The translations under genes and the position numbers were made by a program. Positions 1-6,932 of a stretch of 7,094 nt of DNA are shown in pieces. How positions within the stretch are numbered: position 1 is the stretch's first letter; every line of letters begins with the position of its first letter. Origin of the DNA: Candidatus Puniceispirillum sp. (GTDB taxonomy: Bacteria; Pseudomonadota; Alphaproteobacteria; Puniceispirillales; Puniceispirillaceae); the NCBI GenBank assembly GCA_016778825.1, contig JADHOU010000080.1, positions 1 to 7,094 on the forward strand. Direction: 5' to 3'. The notes under the pieces were generated by a model. The model saw only the letters and a list, made by a program, of their open reading frames with translations, ran no database searches and was not told where the DNA came from.

Positions 1-36
1 GATGATGTCATTTGCCTGCCTTAAGGACTGTCTATT

Positions 37-798
37 GTGAACGAACTTGTCTCCCTGTTTCCGCCTGCGATGCCATTGCTTGATGTAGGGTTGCTTGTAG
101 CGGCAAGCCTTGTGACGTCTTTTATTACTGCTGCATTTGGTATTGGTGGGGGTGTTGTGCTGCTTGCCTTTTTGGCTTTGGTCTTGCCACCTGTTGCTCT
201 GATTCCGGTTCACGGCATTGTTCAATTAGGGTCCAATGGTGGGCGTGTCGCCATAATGTCGAAGCATGTGGTTTGGCGCCCTATCTTGCCTTTTGCATTT
301 GGAGCATTAATAGGTGCCGCTATTGGCGGTGTTGTTGTGGTTCAGCTGCCTTCTTGGCTAATACAATTAGCTCTCGGTATTTTTATCATCTGGGCGGTTT
401 TTGCGAGGCTTCCAGCTATCCAGCAGCGCTATGTTCTTTTGGGAGGAGTGGTTTCTAGCTTTTTGACAATGTTTTTTGGCGCAACCGGTAATTTTATTGC
501 GGCGATGGTGAAAAGCATGAACTTAGATCCTGTTCCGCATGTGGCAACCCATTCCTTGATGATGACGTTTCAGCATTTTGTAAAAGTACTGATCTTTGGC
601 TTAGTCGGCTTTCAGTTTGGGCCGTATATGATTTTGATCATTGGCATGTTGATCAGTGGTTTTATTGGCACAGTTATTGGCAGTCGATTCCTAGCTAAAG
701 CTGGCGGACGCTATTTCAAACTGGTGCTAAACACCATATTGTTTCTTGCTGCCACCAGATTGATCTGGGCTGGGGTCGAGGGGTTGCTGGCGCTTTAA
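37..798 (+). CDS. TauE/SafE-family inner-membrane permease (putative sulfite/organosulfonate-type exporter)
   Basis: This 253-residue protein is almost entirely hydrophobic and matches the length and two-half architecture of the TauE/SafE (DUF81) family. The first half has the signature glycine turn FGIGGGVVLL (residues 34-43), followed by PVHGIVQLGSNGGR (57-70). The second half repeats the pattern with FFGATGNFIAAMV (146-158) and a THS...QHFVK stretch (171-183). Seven or eight membrane segments can be drawn, roughly at 17-49, 83-102, 106-124, 133-158, 172-192, 196-216 and 227-248. Translation probably starts at GTG, because AAGGA at 23-27 lies 9 nt upstream; an in-frame ATG at 70 has no comparable site and would trim 11 residues. 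Family members export sulfite, sulfoacetate or other small anions, but the substrate cannot be read from sequence. No sulfur-metabolism gene is visible nearby, so the role is open. The next gene is convergent; any operon partner lies upstream of the window. Confidence 0.88.
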   Translation: MNELVSLFPPAMPLLDVGLLVAASLVTSFITAAFGIGGGVVLLAFLALVLPPVALIPVHGIVQLGSNGGRVAIMSKHVVWRPILPFAFGALIGAAIGGVVVVQLPSWLIQLALGIFIIWAVFARLPAIQQRYVLLGGVVSSFLTMFFGATGNFIAAMVKSMNLDPVPHVATHSLMMTFQHFVKVLIFGLVGFQFGPYMILIIGMLISGFIGTVIGSRFLAKAGGRYFKLVLNTILFLAATRLIWAGVEGLLAL

Positions 799-813
799 TC
801 CAAGCGTGTTTTT
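790..813 (+). terminator. Compact intrinsic terminator of the permease gene
   Basis: CGCTT (791-795) and AAGCG (802-806) form a perfect 5-bp stem, extendable by a G-U pair at 790/807. The loop is six bases, TAATCC, and contains the permease stop codon. The stem is followed by TGTTTTT (807-813). The T-run exists only on the plus strand, so it would act on the permease transcript. Its last bases overlap the stop codon of the convergent acyl-CoA dehydrogenase (812-814). The stem is short, so strength is uncertain. Confidence 0.5.
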
Positions 814-1972
814 AATAAGATCTTGGCAGCTTCAGCACATGCTCGGCGATATAGCTTAAAATCAGATTGGTCGAAATCGGAGCTACCTGATAAAGCCGTG
901 CCTCGCGGAATTTGCGTTCAACATCATATTCCTCGGCAAAGCCAAAGCCGCCATAGGTCTGAACACACATTTCGGCGGCCGCCCATGATGCATCGGCGCA
1001 AAGCAATTTTGCCAAATTGGCCTCTTCGCCAGGATTTTCGCCAGCTTCATAAAGCCGGATTGATTCCTGAAGCATTAATTCGGCGGCGCGCATCTGGCTG
1101 TAGGCGCGTGCGATCGGAAATTGAATTCCCTGATTCTGGCCAATTGGCCGTCCGAATACGCGTCGCTCGCCCGAATAGATTGATGCCCGCTCAATAAACC
1201 ATTTGGCGTCACCAATACATTCTGCAGCAATCAAAATCCGTTCGGCATTCATTCCGGATAGAATATAACGAAACCCTTTGCCTTCTTCGCCGACAAGGCT
1301 GCTTGCCGGAATCCGCATATCGTCAAAAAATAGCTGTGTTGATGAATGGTTCATCATTGTGCGAATTGGTGTGATGGTTAGTGATTTGCCGCGAACTTCG
1401 CGCATATCGACCAGAAACACAGACAATCCGTCAGTTTTTTTGGCGCATTGATCAAGCGGTGTTGTTCGCGCCAGTAACAGCATCAAATCGGAATATTCGG
1501 CGCGTGATGTCCAGACCTTTTGCCCATTGACCACATAATCATCACCATCACGCCGCGCGGTTGTGCGAAGCGCGGTTGTGTCGGTGCCGCTGGTTGGCTC
1601 GGTCACGCCAAAGGCCTGAAGCCGCAAACTGCCATCAGCAATCGACGGCAGATATTGCTGTTTTTGTGCATCCGATCCGTGGCGCAAAACGGTTCCCATT
1701 GTATACATTTGCGCATGACAGGCAGCGGCATTACCGCCCGAGTGGTGAATTTCTTCCAAAATAGCCGCACCAGCCGAAATGGGCAGGCTAAGGCCACCAT
1801 ATTCCTCAGGGATCAATGCTGATAGATAGCCAGCGTCGGTCAAAGCCGCCACAAACGCTGAAGGATAGGCGCGGTCAGCATCACAGGCCTGCCAATATTT
1901 GCCGTCAAAATCGGTACATAATTTGGCAACAGCATCGCGAATTTCGACATGATTATGCGGGTAATGAAACAT
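812..1972 (-). CDS. Acyl-CoA dehydrogenase family flavoprotein
   Basis: A 386-residue flavoenzyme (numbering from the ATG at 1972) that should introduce a 2,3 double bond into an acyl-CoA and pass electrons to ETF. The family order is present: an N-terminal helical domain with IPEEYGG (54-60), the FAD/substrate strand motif FGVTEPTSGTD (121-131), GQKVWTSRA (150-158) in the beta domain, RRVFGRPIGQNQGIQF (270-285), and QTYGGFGFAEEYDVER (338-353). The usual C-terminal catalytic YEGT is replaced by APIS (364-367). A glutamate in GMNAERI (E244) sits where isovaleryl-CoA and long-chain dehydrogenases place their base, so it is probably catalytic. I chose the ATG at 1972 because it gives normal family length and has a weak AAGAAAG site 8 nt upstream. 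Longer starts at TTG 2029 or ATG 2026 have no ribosome site and would add 18-19 atypical residues. Substrate chain length is unknown. The gene is convergent with the permease and separated from the Mo-hydroxylase operon by a terminator. Confidence 0.9.
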   Translation of the reverse strand: MFHYPHNHVEIRDAVAKLCTDFDGKYWQACDADRAYPSAFVAALTDAGYLSALIPEEYGGLSLPISAGAAILEEIHHSGGNAAACHAQMYTMGTVLRHGSDAQKQQYLPSIADGSLRLQAFGVTEPTSGTDTTALRTTARRDGDDYVVNGQKVWTSRAEYSDLMLLLARTTPLDQCAKKTDGLSVFLVDMREVRGKSLTITPIRTMMNHSSTQLFFDDMRIPASSLVGEEGKGFRYILSGMNAERILIAAECIGDAKWFIERASIYSGERRVFGRPIGQNQGIQFPIARAYSQMRAAELMLQESIRLYEAGENPGEEANLAKLLCADASWAAAEMCVQTYGGFGFAEEYDVERKFREARLYQVAPISTNLILSYIAEHVLKLPRSY

Positions 1973-2158
1973 GAAACCGACTTTCTTGGACAAAATATAT
2001 GAAATGGTTGCGCCACGGCGCGACATCAAGCGGAAAGATGTTTTTAAGACTAATCAAAATCCCAGAATGATCAATTGTGCAATATGAAAAAATCCTTTTT
2101 TAAGGCAGTGATGGGCACAAAACCGACATGGCCAAGGATAACGGCCATTGCAACATTG
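1973..2158. other. Intergenic region upstream of the acyl-CoA dehydrogenase
   Basis: There is no gene here with any support. The region is AT-rich towards the dehydrogenase and should carry its promoter on the minus strand. A possible but poor -35 (TTGCAC, complement of 2076-2081) has no good -10 partner, so I do not call a promoter. A perfect 6-bp inverted repeat, ATGGCC (2128-2133) and GGCCAT (2143-2148), with a 9-nt spacer could be a small hairpin or a protein-binding site. The A6/T6 pair at 2087-2101 is low-complexity. Confidence 0.4.
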
Positions 2159-2189
2159 AAAAAGGGGTCAGCAAGCTGACCCCTTTTTT
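2159..2189. terminator. Strong bidirectional intrinsic terminator after the S-L-M operon
   Basis: GGGGTCAGC (2164-2172) pairs perfectly with GCTGACCCC (2175-2183). The stem is flanked by A5 (2159-2163) on the left and T6 (2184-2189) on the right, so either strand reads as a GC-rich hairpin followed by a U-run. On the minus strand it lies 22 nt beyond the stop of the FAD-subunit gene and should end the Mo-hydroxylase transcript before the acyl-CoA dehydrogenase, which is on the same strand. The apical pairs leave only AA, so the real loop is probably CAAG. Confidence 0.9.
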
Positions 2190-2210
2190 GATTATATTTA
2201 GGATATTTTA

Positions 2211-3005
2211 TCAGCCGCAGGCCTTTACCGCACGGCGGGTCATTTCGCCGATAAGATGCGCCCGATATTCGGCTGAAGCGTGAATATCACTCATCAAACC
2301 ATCAGCCGATACTGTTCCATCGGCAATCGCATCAGCGCTGAAATTCGCATCAAGCGCGGCCTCAAGATCGCTGGCGCGAAAAACGCCATCTTCGCCAGCA
2401 CCTGTCACGGCAACACGAACGCCATCGGCAAATTTTGCTACAAACACCCCAACCATTGCATAGCGCGAGGCCGGATTTGGGAATTTGACATAAGCGGCTT
2501 TTTCCGGCTTTGGCAGGCTAACTTCGCGAATGATTTCGCCCTCTTCAAGCGTGGTTTCAAACATGCCGTCAAAATAATCCTCGGCAGTGATCGACCGGTT
2601 TTGGGTGTGAACCGTGCCACCAAGCGCCAACAAAGCTGCAGGATAACAGGCTGCCGGATCATTGTTAGCAAGCGAACCACCAATTGTGCCGTGGTTGCGC
2701 ACTTGCCGGTCGCCAATATGGCCGGCAAGATCAGCAATTGCCGGAATGGCTTTTTGTACAAGCGCAGATTCGGCAACATCGACATGACGCGTCATCGCAC
2801 CAATGCGGATGGAACTTCCATCATCATTGATGGCGGACAATCCGCAAGCTGATAGGTCAACCAGACAATCAGGATTGGCAAGCCGTTGCTTTAACGTTGG
2901 GATCAAAGTCATGCCACCAGCCAGAAATTTACCATCTTCGGCCGATGCCATGATCGTGGCAGCGTCATCAATGTCTTTGGCTTTAACATATTTTGTTGAA
3001 TACAT
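2211..3005 (-). CDS. coxM: FAD-binding (medium) subunit of form II CODH-like / xanthine dehydrogenase-family molybdenum hydroxylase
   Basis: A 264-residue FAD subunit that passes electrons from the [2Fe-2S] subunit to an acceptor such as quinone or another carrier. The two FAD-pyrophosphate motifs of this family are present: AGGMTLIP (29-36, equivalent to AGGHS in CO dehydrogenase) and TIGGSLANNDPAA (107-119), preceded by IGDRQVRNHG (97-106). The C-terminal part ends with a CODH-flavoprotein-type helix, SAEYRAHLIGEMTRRAV (244-260). Length is slightly short of typical CoxM (about 280-290), but all domains are there. The ATG at 3005 is preceded by AAGGAG six bases upstream; the TAA stop of the large-subunit gene overlaps that site (TAAGGAG), so the two genes are only 11 nt apart and probably translationally coupled. 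A longer in-frame start at 3059 would lie inside the large-subunit gene and is not needed. It is the last gene of the S-L-M operon. Confidence 0.93.
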   Translation of the reverse strand: MYSTKYVKAKDIDDAATIMASAEDGKFLAGGMTLIPTLKQRLANPDCLVDLSACGLSAINDDGSSIRIGAMTRHVDVAESALVQKAIPAIADLAGHIGDRQVRNHGTIGGSLANNDPAACYPAALLALGGTVHTQNRSITAEDYFDGMFETTLEEGEIIREVSLPKPEKAAYVKFPNPASRYAMVGVFVAKFADGVRVAVTGAGEDGVFRASDLEAALDANFSADAIADGTVSADGLMSDIHASAEYRAHLIGEMTRRAVKACG

Positions 3006-3016
3006 GAATCGTCTCC

Positions 3017-5401
3017 TTATTCGGCTGCTTTGGTTTGCGCAGCTTGAATCGCCTGCCAAACCTTTTGTGGTGTTGCTGGCATTGTTATGTCTGTGACCCC
3101 AAGAGGCGACAAAGCATCAACGACAGCATTGATAACAGCTGGCGGTGATGCAATGGCTCCGGCTTCGCCACATCCTTTGACGCCAAGGTCATTATGTGTG
3201 CAGGCAGTCACCAGATTTTCAACCTTTAGACTTGGAAAATGATCCGCGCGCGGCATGCAATAATCCATGTAGGAAGCTGATAATAATTGCCCGTTATCAT
3301 TGTAAGCCGCTTCTTCATATAGTGCCTGGCCAACACCTTGTGCGATGCCGCCATGAACTTGGCCTTCAACAACCATTGGGTTGATCAGATTTCCAAAATC
3401 ATCACAACAGACCCAATCGACTAATTCCACCACGCCAGTTGCTGGATCAATTTCTACCTCGGCAATATGCGTTCCTGATGGGTAGGTGAAATTTAACGGG
3501 TCATAAAAAGATGTTTCTTCCAAACCTGGTTCGAGACGGTCATGTGGGAAATTATGCGGGACATAGGCAGACAGCGCAATCTCGCCAAATGACTTTTCCC
3601 GATCCGTGCCCATGACAGTAAATTTACCGTCCTTGAACTCGATATCGGCATCAGCGGCTTCAAGCATATGGGCAGCGATGATCTTGCCCTTGGCAATCAC
3701 CTTGTCCAAGGCTTTTGATATCGCTGTTCCACCAACGGCAAGTGAACGTGAGCCATATGTGCCCATGCCAAAAGGAGTACGATCAGAATCGCCATGGACA
3801 ATTTCGACTGTCTCTATGCCCACGCCAAGTTTATCGCAAACAATTTGCGCAAATGTTGTGTCGTGACCCTGACCATGGCTGTGCGTACCCGTGAGCACTG
3901 AAATGGTACCAGTTGGATCCACGCGGACAACAGCACTTTCATATAGGCCAACCCGGCCACCAAGCGCACCAACCACGGCAGATGGCGCAATGCCACAAGC
4001 CTCAATATATGTACTAATTCCAATGCCTCGACATTTTCCATTTTTCGCAGATTTTGCACGCCGGCTCTCAAAGTTTGCATAATCAATCATCGCCATCGCC
4101 CGATCTAACAGTGGCTCATAGTCACCAACATCATATTGAAGCGCGACGGCTGTCTGATAAGGAAATGCATCTTTTGGAATAAAGTTCAAACGCCGAAATT
4201 CTGCGGGATCCATGCCGACCTGTTTTGCGGCAACATCCATTGTCCGTTCCAGAAGATAGGTTGCTTCGGGTCTTCCCGCGCCGCGGTAGGCGTCAACATT
4301 CACTGTATTGGTGCAGATGCCTTTCACATTTGTGTAGATCGCCGGGATGTCATAAACACCCGAAAGCAGCGTTCCGTGAAGATAGGTTGGCGTCACCATG
4401 GCAAAGGCAGATAGATAGGCGCCAAGATTTGCCAGCGTATCGACTCTTAGTCCGGTAATGCGGTTGTTTTTATCGAGGGCAAGCTTAACCTCGCTTATGT
4501 GATCCCGCCCATGTGCATCACCAAGAAAGGCTTGGGTTCTGTCGGCGGTCCATTTAACGGCGCGTCCAAGCTTTTTTGAGGCCCATACACAAACAGCTTC
4601 TTCAGGATATACATAAATTTTTGATCCGAATCCGCCGCCAACATCTGGTGCCACAACACGAAACTTTGACTCAGGGATATTCAACATGAACGCGCCAATC
4701 ACAAGGCGGGTCAGTTGGGGATTTTGCGATGTGGTAAAAAGCGTATAGCGCCCATCGCCAGTGTTATAATCGGCAACCGCAGCGCGTGGCTCCATCGCAT
4801 TTGGAATCACCCGATTATTGCGAATGTCAACATTGACAATCGTTGCGGCCTTGTCAAAGGCGTCATTGGTGGCCGCTTCGTCGCCAAGTTCCCAATCGAA
4901 ATAGGTGTTATTTTCCATACCATCATGGATTTGCGTGCTATCGATTGCCGTTTTCAGATCGGTGATTGCCGGCATTTCTGAATAGGTCACATCGATAAGC
5001 TCAGCTGCAGACATTGCTTGATCAAGGGTTTCGGCAAACACCGCTGCAACATGATCGCCAACATATCGCACGCGTCCATTTGCAAGGATTGGATGCGGTG
5101 GCTCAGACGGTGCCGAGCCATCTTTGTTTGTTGGTACCCATCCACAAATAGGACCGCCAAGACCATCGGCAGCTACATCTTCGCCTGTCAGAATTGCCGC
5201 GACACCAGATGCTTTTTCAGCTTTTTGCTTATTAATTGAGACAATATCCGCAAATGCGACAGGAGAGCGTAGGAAATAGACGTGAAGCTGGCCTGCCCGG
5301 TTGATATCGTCGGTGTAATTTCCTTTTCCGATTAGAAATCTTTTGTCTTCTTTACGGCGAACAGATGCGCCAATTCCCTGATTTACAGTTCCTTCTGGCA
5401 T
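3017..5401 (-). CDS. coxL: Molybdopterin-binding large subunit of form II CODH-like / xanthine dehydrogenase-family hydroxylase
   Basis: This 794-residue catalytic subunit binds the Mo-molybdopterin cofactor and hydroxylates a so far unknown substrate. The N-terminal ald/xan-dehydrogenase hammerhead domain (about 20-145) starts with GASVRRKEDKRFLIGKGNYT. The first Mo-cofactor domain carries SQNPQLTR (225-232) and VGGGFGSK (254-261). The second carries GQGHDTTFAQIV (510-521) and GVKGCGEAGAI (740-750), where E746 is the invariant base. The active-site loop is AYRGAGR (371-377), the form II signature; true CO dehydrogenases (form I) have AYxCSFR, whose Cys binds Cu. G374 replaces that Cys here, so a Mo-Cu CO-oxidising centre is not expected. 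The start ATG at 5401 lies one base after the small-subunit stop; its ribosome site (GGAGG, within 5406-5411) is formed by the last Gly codons of that gene. No signal peptide is seen, so it is cytoplasmic or membrane-associated. The gene symbol is by homology; do not read it as CO oxidation. Confidence 0.95.
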   Translation of the reverse strand: MPEGTVNQGIGASVRRKEDKRFLIGKGNYTDDINRAGQLHVYFLRSPVAFADIVSINKQKAEKASGVAAILTGEDVAADGLGGPICGWVPTNKDGSAPSEPPHPILANGRVRYVGDHVAAVFAETLDQAMSAAELIDVTYSEMPAITDLKTAIDSTQIHDGMENNTYFDWELGDEAATNDAFDKAATIVNVDIRNNRVIPNAMEPRAAVADYNTGDGRYTLFTTSQNPQLTRLVIGAFMLNIPESKFRVVAPDVGGGFGSKIYVYPEEAVCVWASKKLGRAVKWTADRTQAFLGDAHGRDHISEVKLALDKNNRITGLRVDTLANLGAYLSAFAMVTPTYLHGTLLSGVYDIPAIYTNVKGICTNTVNVDAYRGAGRPEATYLLERTMDVAAKQVGMDPAEFRRLNFIPKDAFPYQTAVALQYDVGDYEPLLDRAMAMIDYANFESRRAKSAKNGKCRGIGISTYIEACGIAPSAVVGALGGRVGLYESAVVRVDPTGTISVLTGTHSHGQGHDTTFAQIVCDKLGVGIETVEIVHGDSDRTPFGMGTYGSRSLAVGGTAISKALDKVIAKGKIIAAHMLEAADADIEFKDGKFTVMGTDREKSFGEIALSAYVPHNFPHDRLEPGLEETSFYDPLNFTYPSGTHIAEVEIDPATGVVELVDWVCCDDFGNLINPMVVEGQVHGGIAQGVGQALYEEAAYNDNGQLLSASYMDYCMPRADHFPSLKVENLVTACTHNDLGVKGCGEAGAIASPPAVINAVVDALSPLGVTDITMPATPQKVWQAIQAAQTKAAE

Positions 5402-5402
5402 T

Positions 5403-5870
5403 TTATCCTCCCATTTTTCCAGCAGCGTCCTGCACTGATTTCACAATATTGTGATAACCGGTACAACGGCAGATATTACCTTCAAGGCCTTCACGGATTT
5501 CGCGTTCGGATAGGTTTTTATTTTTTTCGACAAGCTCAATCGCGCTCATCACCATTCCTGGGGTACAAAAACCGCATTGCAGACCATGATTCTCGTGGAA
5601 TGCCTGCTGCATTGGGTGCAATTCGTCACCATTGGCAATCCCTTCGATTGTCGTCACTTCAGCGCCCTCAAGTTGGGCCGCCAGAATGGTGCATGATTTC
5701 GTTGATTTGCCATTTACATGCACGACACAGGCGCCGCATTGGCTGGTATCACAACCAATATGTGTTCCGGTCAGCCCCATGGTTTCGCGCAGGAATGAAA
5801 CAAGCAATGTATTGTCTGGGACATCACAGCTTGTGCTGACCCCATTTACCTTCATTGTAATGGTTTGCAT
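5403..5870 (-). CDS. coxS: [2Fe-2S] small subunit of the form II CODH-like molybdenum hydroxylase
   Basis: A 155-residue electron-transfer subunit linking the Mo site to FAD. The N-terminal plant-ferredoxin-type domain has C40, C45, C48 (in [10 protein letters not shown]) and C60. The C-terminal four-helix domain has C99 and C102 (in QCGFCTPGM) plus C134 and C136 (in NICRCTGYH). All eight ligands of the two clusters are intact, and the length is usual for the family. The ATG at 5870 is preceded by AAGGAG with a six-base spacer. It is the first gene of the operon; the order S-L-M is that of form II clusters, whereas form I CO dehydrogenases are M-S-L. The stop is separated from the large-subunit ATG by a single base, which implies coupled translation. 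Homologous small subunits occur in isoquinoline, nicotine and aldehyde hydroxylases, so this subunit does not identify the substrate. Confidence 0.95.
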   Translation of the reverse strand: MQTITMKVNGVSTSCDVPDNTLLVSFLRETMGLTGTHIGCDTSQCGACVVHVNGKSTKSCTILAAQLEGAEVTTIEGIANGDELHPMQQAFHENHGLQCGFCTPGMVMSAIELVEKNKNLSEREIREGLEGNICRCTGYHNIVKSVQDAAGKMGG

Positions 5871-5951
5871 TTGTCTCTCCTTCGGCTGATGACTTAAAAA
5901 ACAATTATTTGTTGAAAACTTTTACAATAAGGAAAAGCTTGTCTGGATTCG

Positions 5952-5982
5952 CTGAATTTGTAAACATGCAATTGAAATTCAG
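5952..5982. promoter_or_regulatory. Dyad-symmetric candidate operator in the divergent control region
   Basis: CTGAATTT (5952-5959) and AAATTCAG (5975-5982) are a perfect 8-bp inverted repeat with a 15-nt spacer. The dyad lies in the only gap (5871-6011) between the divergent Mo-hydroxylase operon and the MoxR gene. Its position would let one regulator control both directions. The rest of the gap is AT-rich and must contain both promoters: TACAAT at 5923-5928 looks like a -10 on the plus strand but has no convincing -35, and no minus-strand promoter stands out. The operator role is inference; a transcribed hairpin with a large loop is the alternative. Confidence 0.4.
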
Positions 5983-5992
5983 GGTTGTTGAA

Positions 5993-6010
5993 AAAGGGGT
6001 TTGTGAAACC
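5993..6010 (+). promoter_or_regulatory. Ribosome site and small hairpin at the start of the MoxR gene
   Basis: AAAGGGG (5993-5999) is the only Shine-Dalgarno-like stretch near the MoxR start. It overlaps a perfect 5-bp hairpin, GGTTT (5998-6002), loop GTG, AAACC (6006-6010), ending two bases before the ATG at 6012. The site is 12 nt from that ATG, which is long, and 3 nt from a GTG at 6003, which is short. The hairpin could mask the site or bring it closer to the ATG. It makes the exact start uncertain. Confidence 0.35.
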
Positions 6011-6011
6011 A

Positions 6012-6932
6012 ATGTTGGCATTTGATACCGTAGAGGCTGTTCAAAAAGAGCTTGGTTCTGCGGGCTATATCGCCAGTGACGGATTGGCAGTCAGCCTGTT
6101 TTTAGCCTTGGCAAAACAACGGGCGCTTTTCCTTGAAGGCGAGGCTGGTGTTGGTAAAACCGAGATTGCCAAAATGCTTGCTCATGTGCTTGATCGCGAT
6201 TTGATTCGGCTTCAATGTTATGAAGGGCTGGATATTAATCAGGCTGCCTATGAGTGGAATTATGCGCGCCAGCTTGTTGAAATTCAGGCGCAGCGGCAAT
6301 CTGCCGAAAATGAGAAACCGGCTTCGGATAACCTGTTTCGTGAAGATTTCCTGATCGAGCGCCCGTTGCTTCGTGCCTTGCGCGCCAATCCGCGCGGCGC
6401 ACCGATTCTGCTGATTGATGAGATTGACCGTGCTGATGAGGCGTTTGAAGCCTATTTGCTCGAACTCTTGTCGGACTGGCAGATCAGCATTCCCGAACTT
6501 GGCACAATCGCCGCTGCCACGCCGCCGATTGTGATCATCACCTCAAACCGGACGCGTGAAATCCATGATGCGTTGAAACGGCGTTGCTTTTATCATTGGG
6601 TTGATTATCCAAGCCGTGAAGTTGAACACGAAATTCTTGCGCTTAAAGCACCCGAGGCAGGCGCTGTTTTGCAGGCACAGGTGGTTGATTTCGTGCAGAC
6701 CCTCCGCGGCCAGCAATTATTCAAATCACCAGGGGTCGCCGAAACCATTGATTGGGCGCAGGCCTTGGTTGAATTGAACTGTGTTGCGCTTGACCCGCAA
6801 ATTGTCGATTCCACTATGGGTGTTTTACTGAAATATCAAGATGACATTAGCCGTATTCAGGGAAGTGAAGCGGCGCGTATCCTATCGGAAGTCCAAGCGG
6901 CATTGGTTCAGGGCGAGCTGTCGCGCGCATGA
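6012..6932 (+). CDS. coxD: MoxR-type AAA+ ATPase, CoxD-like metalloenzyme maturation factor
   Basis: A 306-residue ATPase (numbered from the ATG at 6012). Walker A is GEAGVGKTE (43-51), followed by the group-typical LIRLQCYEGLD (64-74); Walker B is ILLIDEID (132-139); sensor 1 is IITSNRTREIHDAL (176-189), followed by KRRCF with likely arginine-finger residues. A C-terminal lid domain completes the MoxR architecture. In Oligotropha-type cox clusters, CoxD is a chaperone-like ATPase needed to build the sulfurated Mo (Mo-Cu) centre and works with the VWA protein CoxE, which is the next gene here. It is transcribed divergently from the S-L-M operon. I chose the ATG at 6012 because homologous proteins begin shortly before the FxxxxxVQ helix. 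Upstream TTG (5985, 5988) or GTG (6003) starts would add up to nine residues and cannot be excluded. General MoxR roles unrelated to Mo enzymes are the alternative, made less likely by context. Confidence 0.9.
   Translation: MLAFDTVEAVQKELGSAGYIASDGLAVSLFLALAKQRALFLEGEAGVGKTEIAKMLAHVLDRDLIRLQCYEGLDINQAAYEWNYARQLVEIQAQRQSAENEKPASDNLFREDFLIERPLLRALRANPRGAPILLIDEIDRADEAFEAYLLELLSDWQISIPELGTIAAATPPIVIITSNRTREIHDALKRRCFYHWVDYPSREVEHEILALKAPEAGAVLQAQVVDFVQTLRGQQLFKSPGVAETIDWAQALVELNCVALDPQIVDSTMGVLLKYQDDISRIQGSEAARILSEVQAALVQGELSRA

Noticed and set aside
2087..2101. A6-TCC-T6 palindrome as a second terminator
   Set aside because: The stem is only A-T pairs with a 3-nt loop, too weak to act as an intrinsic terminator, and no gene ends there.
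2280..2852. A 190-codon open frame on the plus strand antisense to the FAD-subunit gene
   Set aside because: It has no recognisable domain or ribosome site and lies entirely opposite a gene with clear FAD motifs; it is a codon-use shadow.
2211..5870. Reading the operon as an aerobic CO dehydrogenase
   Set aside because: The loop is AYRGAGR without the Cu-binding Cys and the gene order is S-L-M; both point to form II, so CO oxidation is not supported.
812..5870. A joint pathway of acyl-CoA dehydrogenase plus Mo hydroxylase, as in aromatic-CoA or nicotinate-type degradation
   Set aside because: The strong terminator at 2159-2189 separates them, and no CoA ligase, hydratase or thiolase is in the window; proximity alone is not enough.
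2156..6000. Direct repeat TTGAAAAAGGGGT at 2156-2168 and 5988-6000 flanking the operon, as possible element ends
   Set aside because: Thirteen low-complexity bases can recur by chance over 7 kb; one copy is half of a terminator and the other a ribosome site, with no transposase or target duplication.
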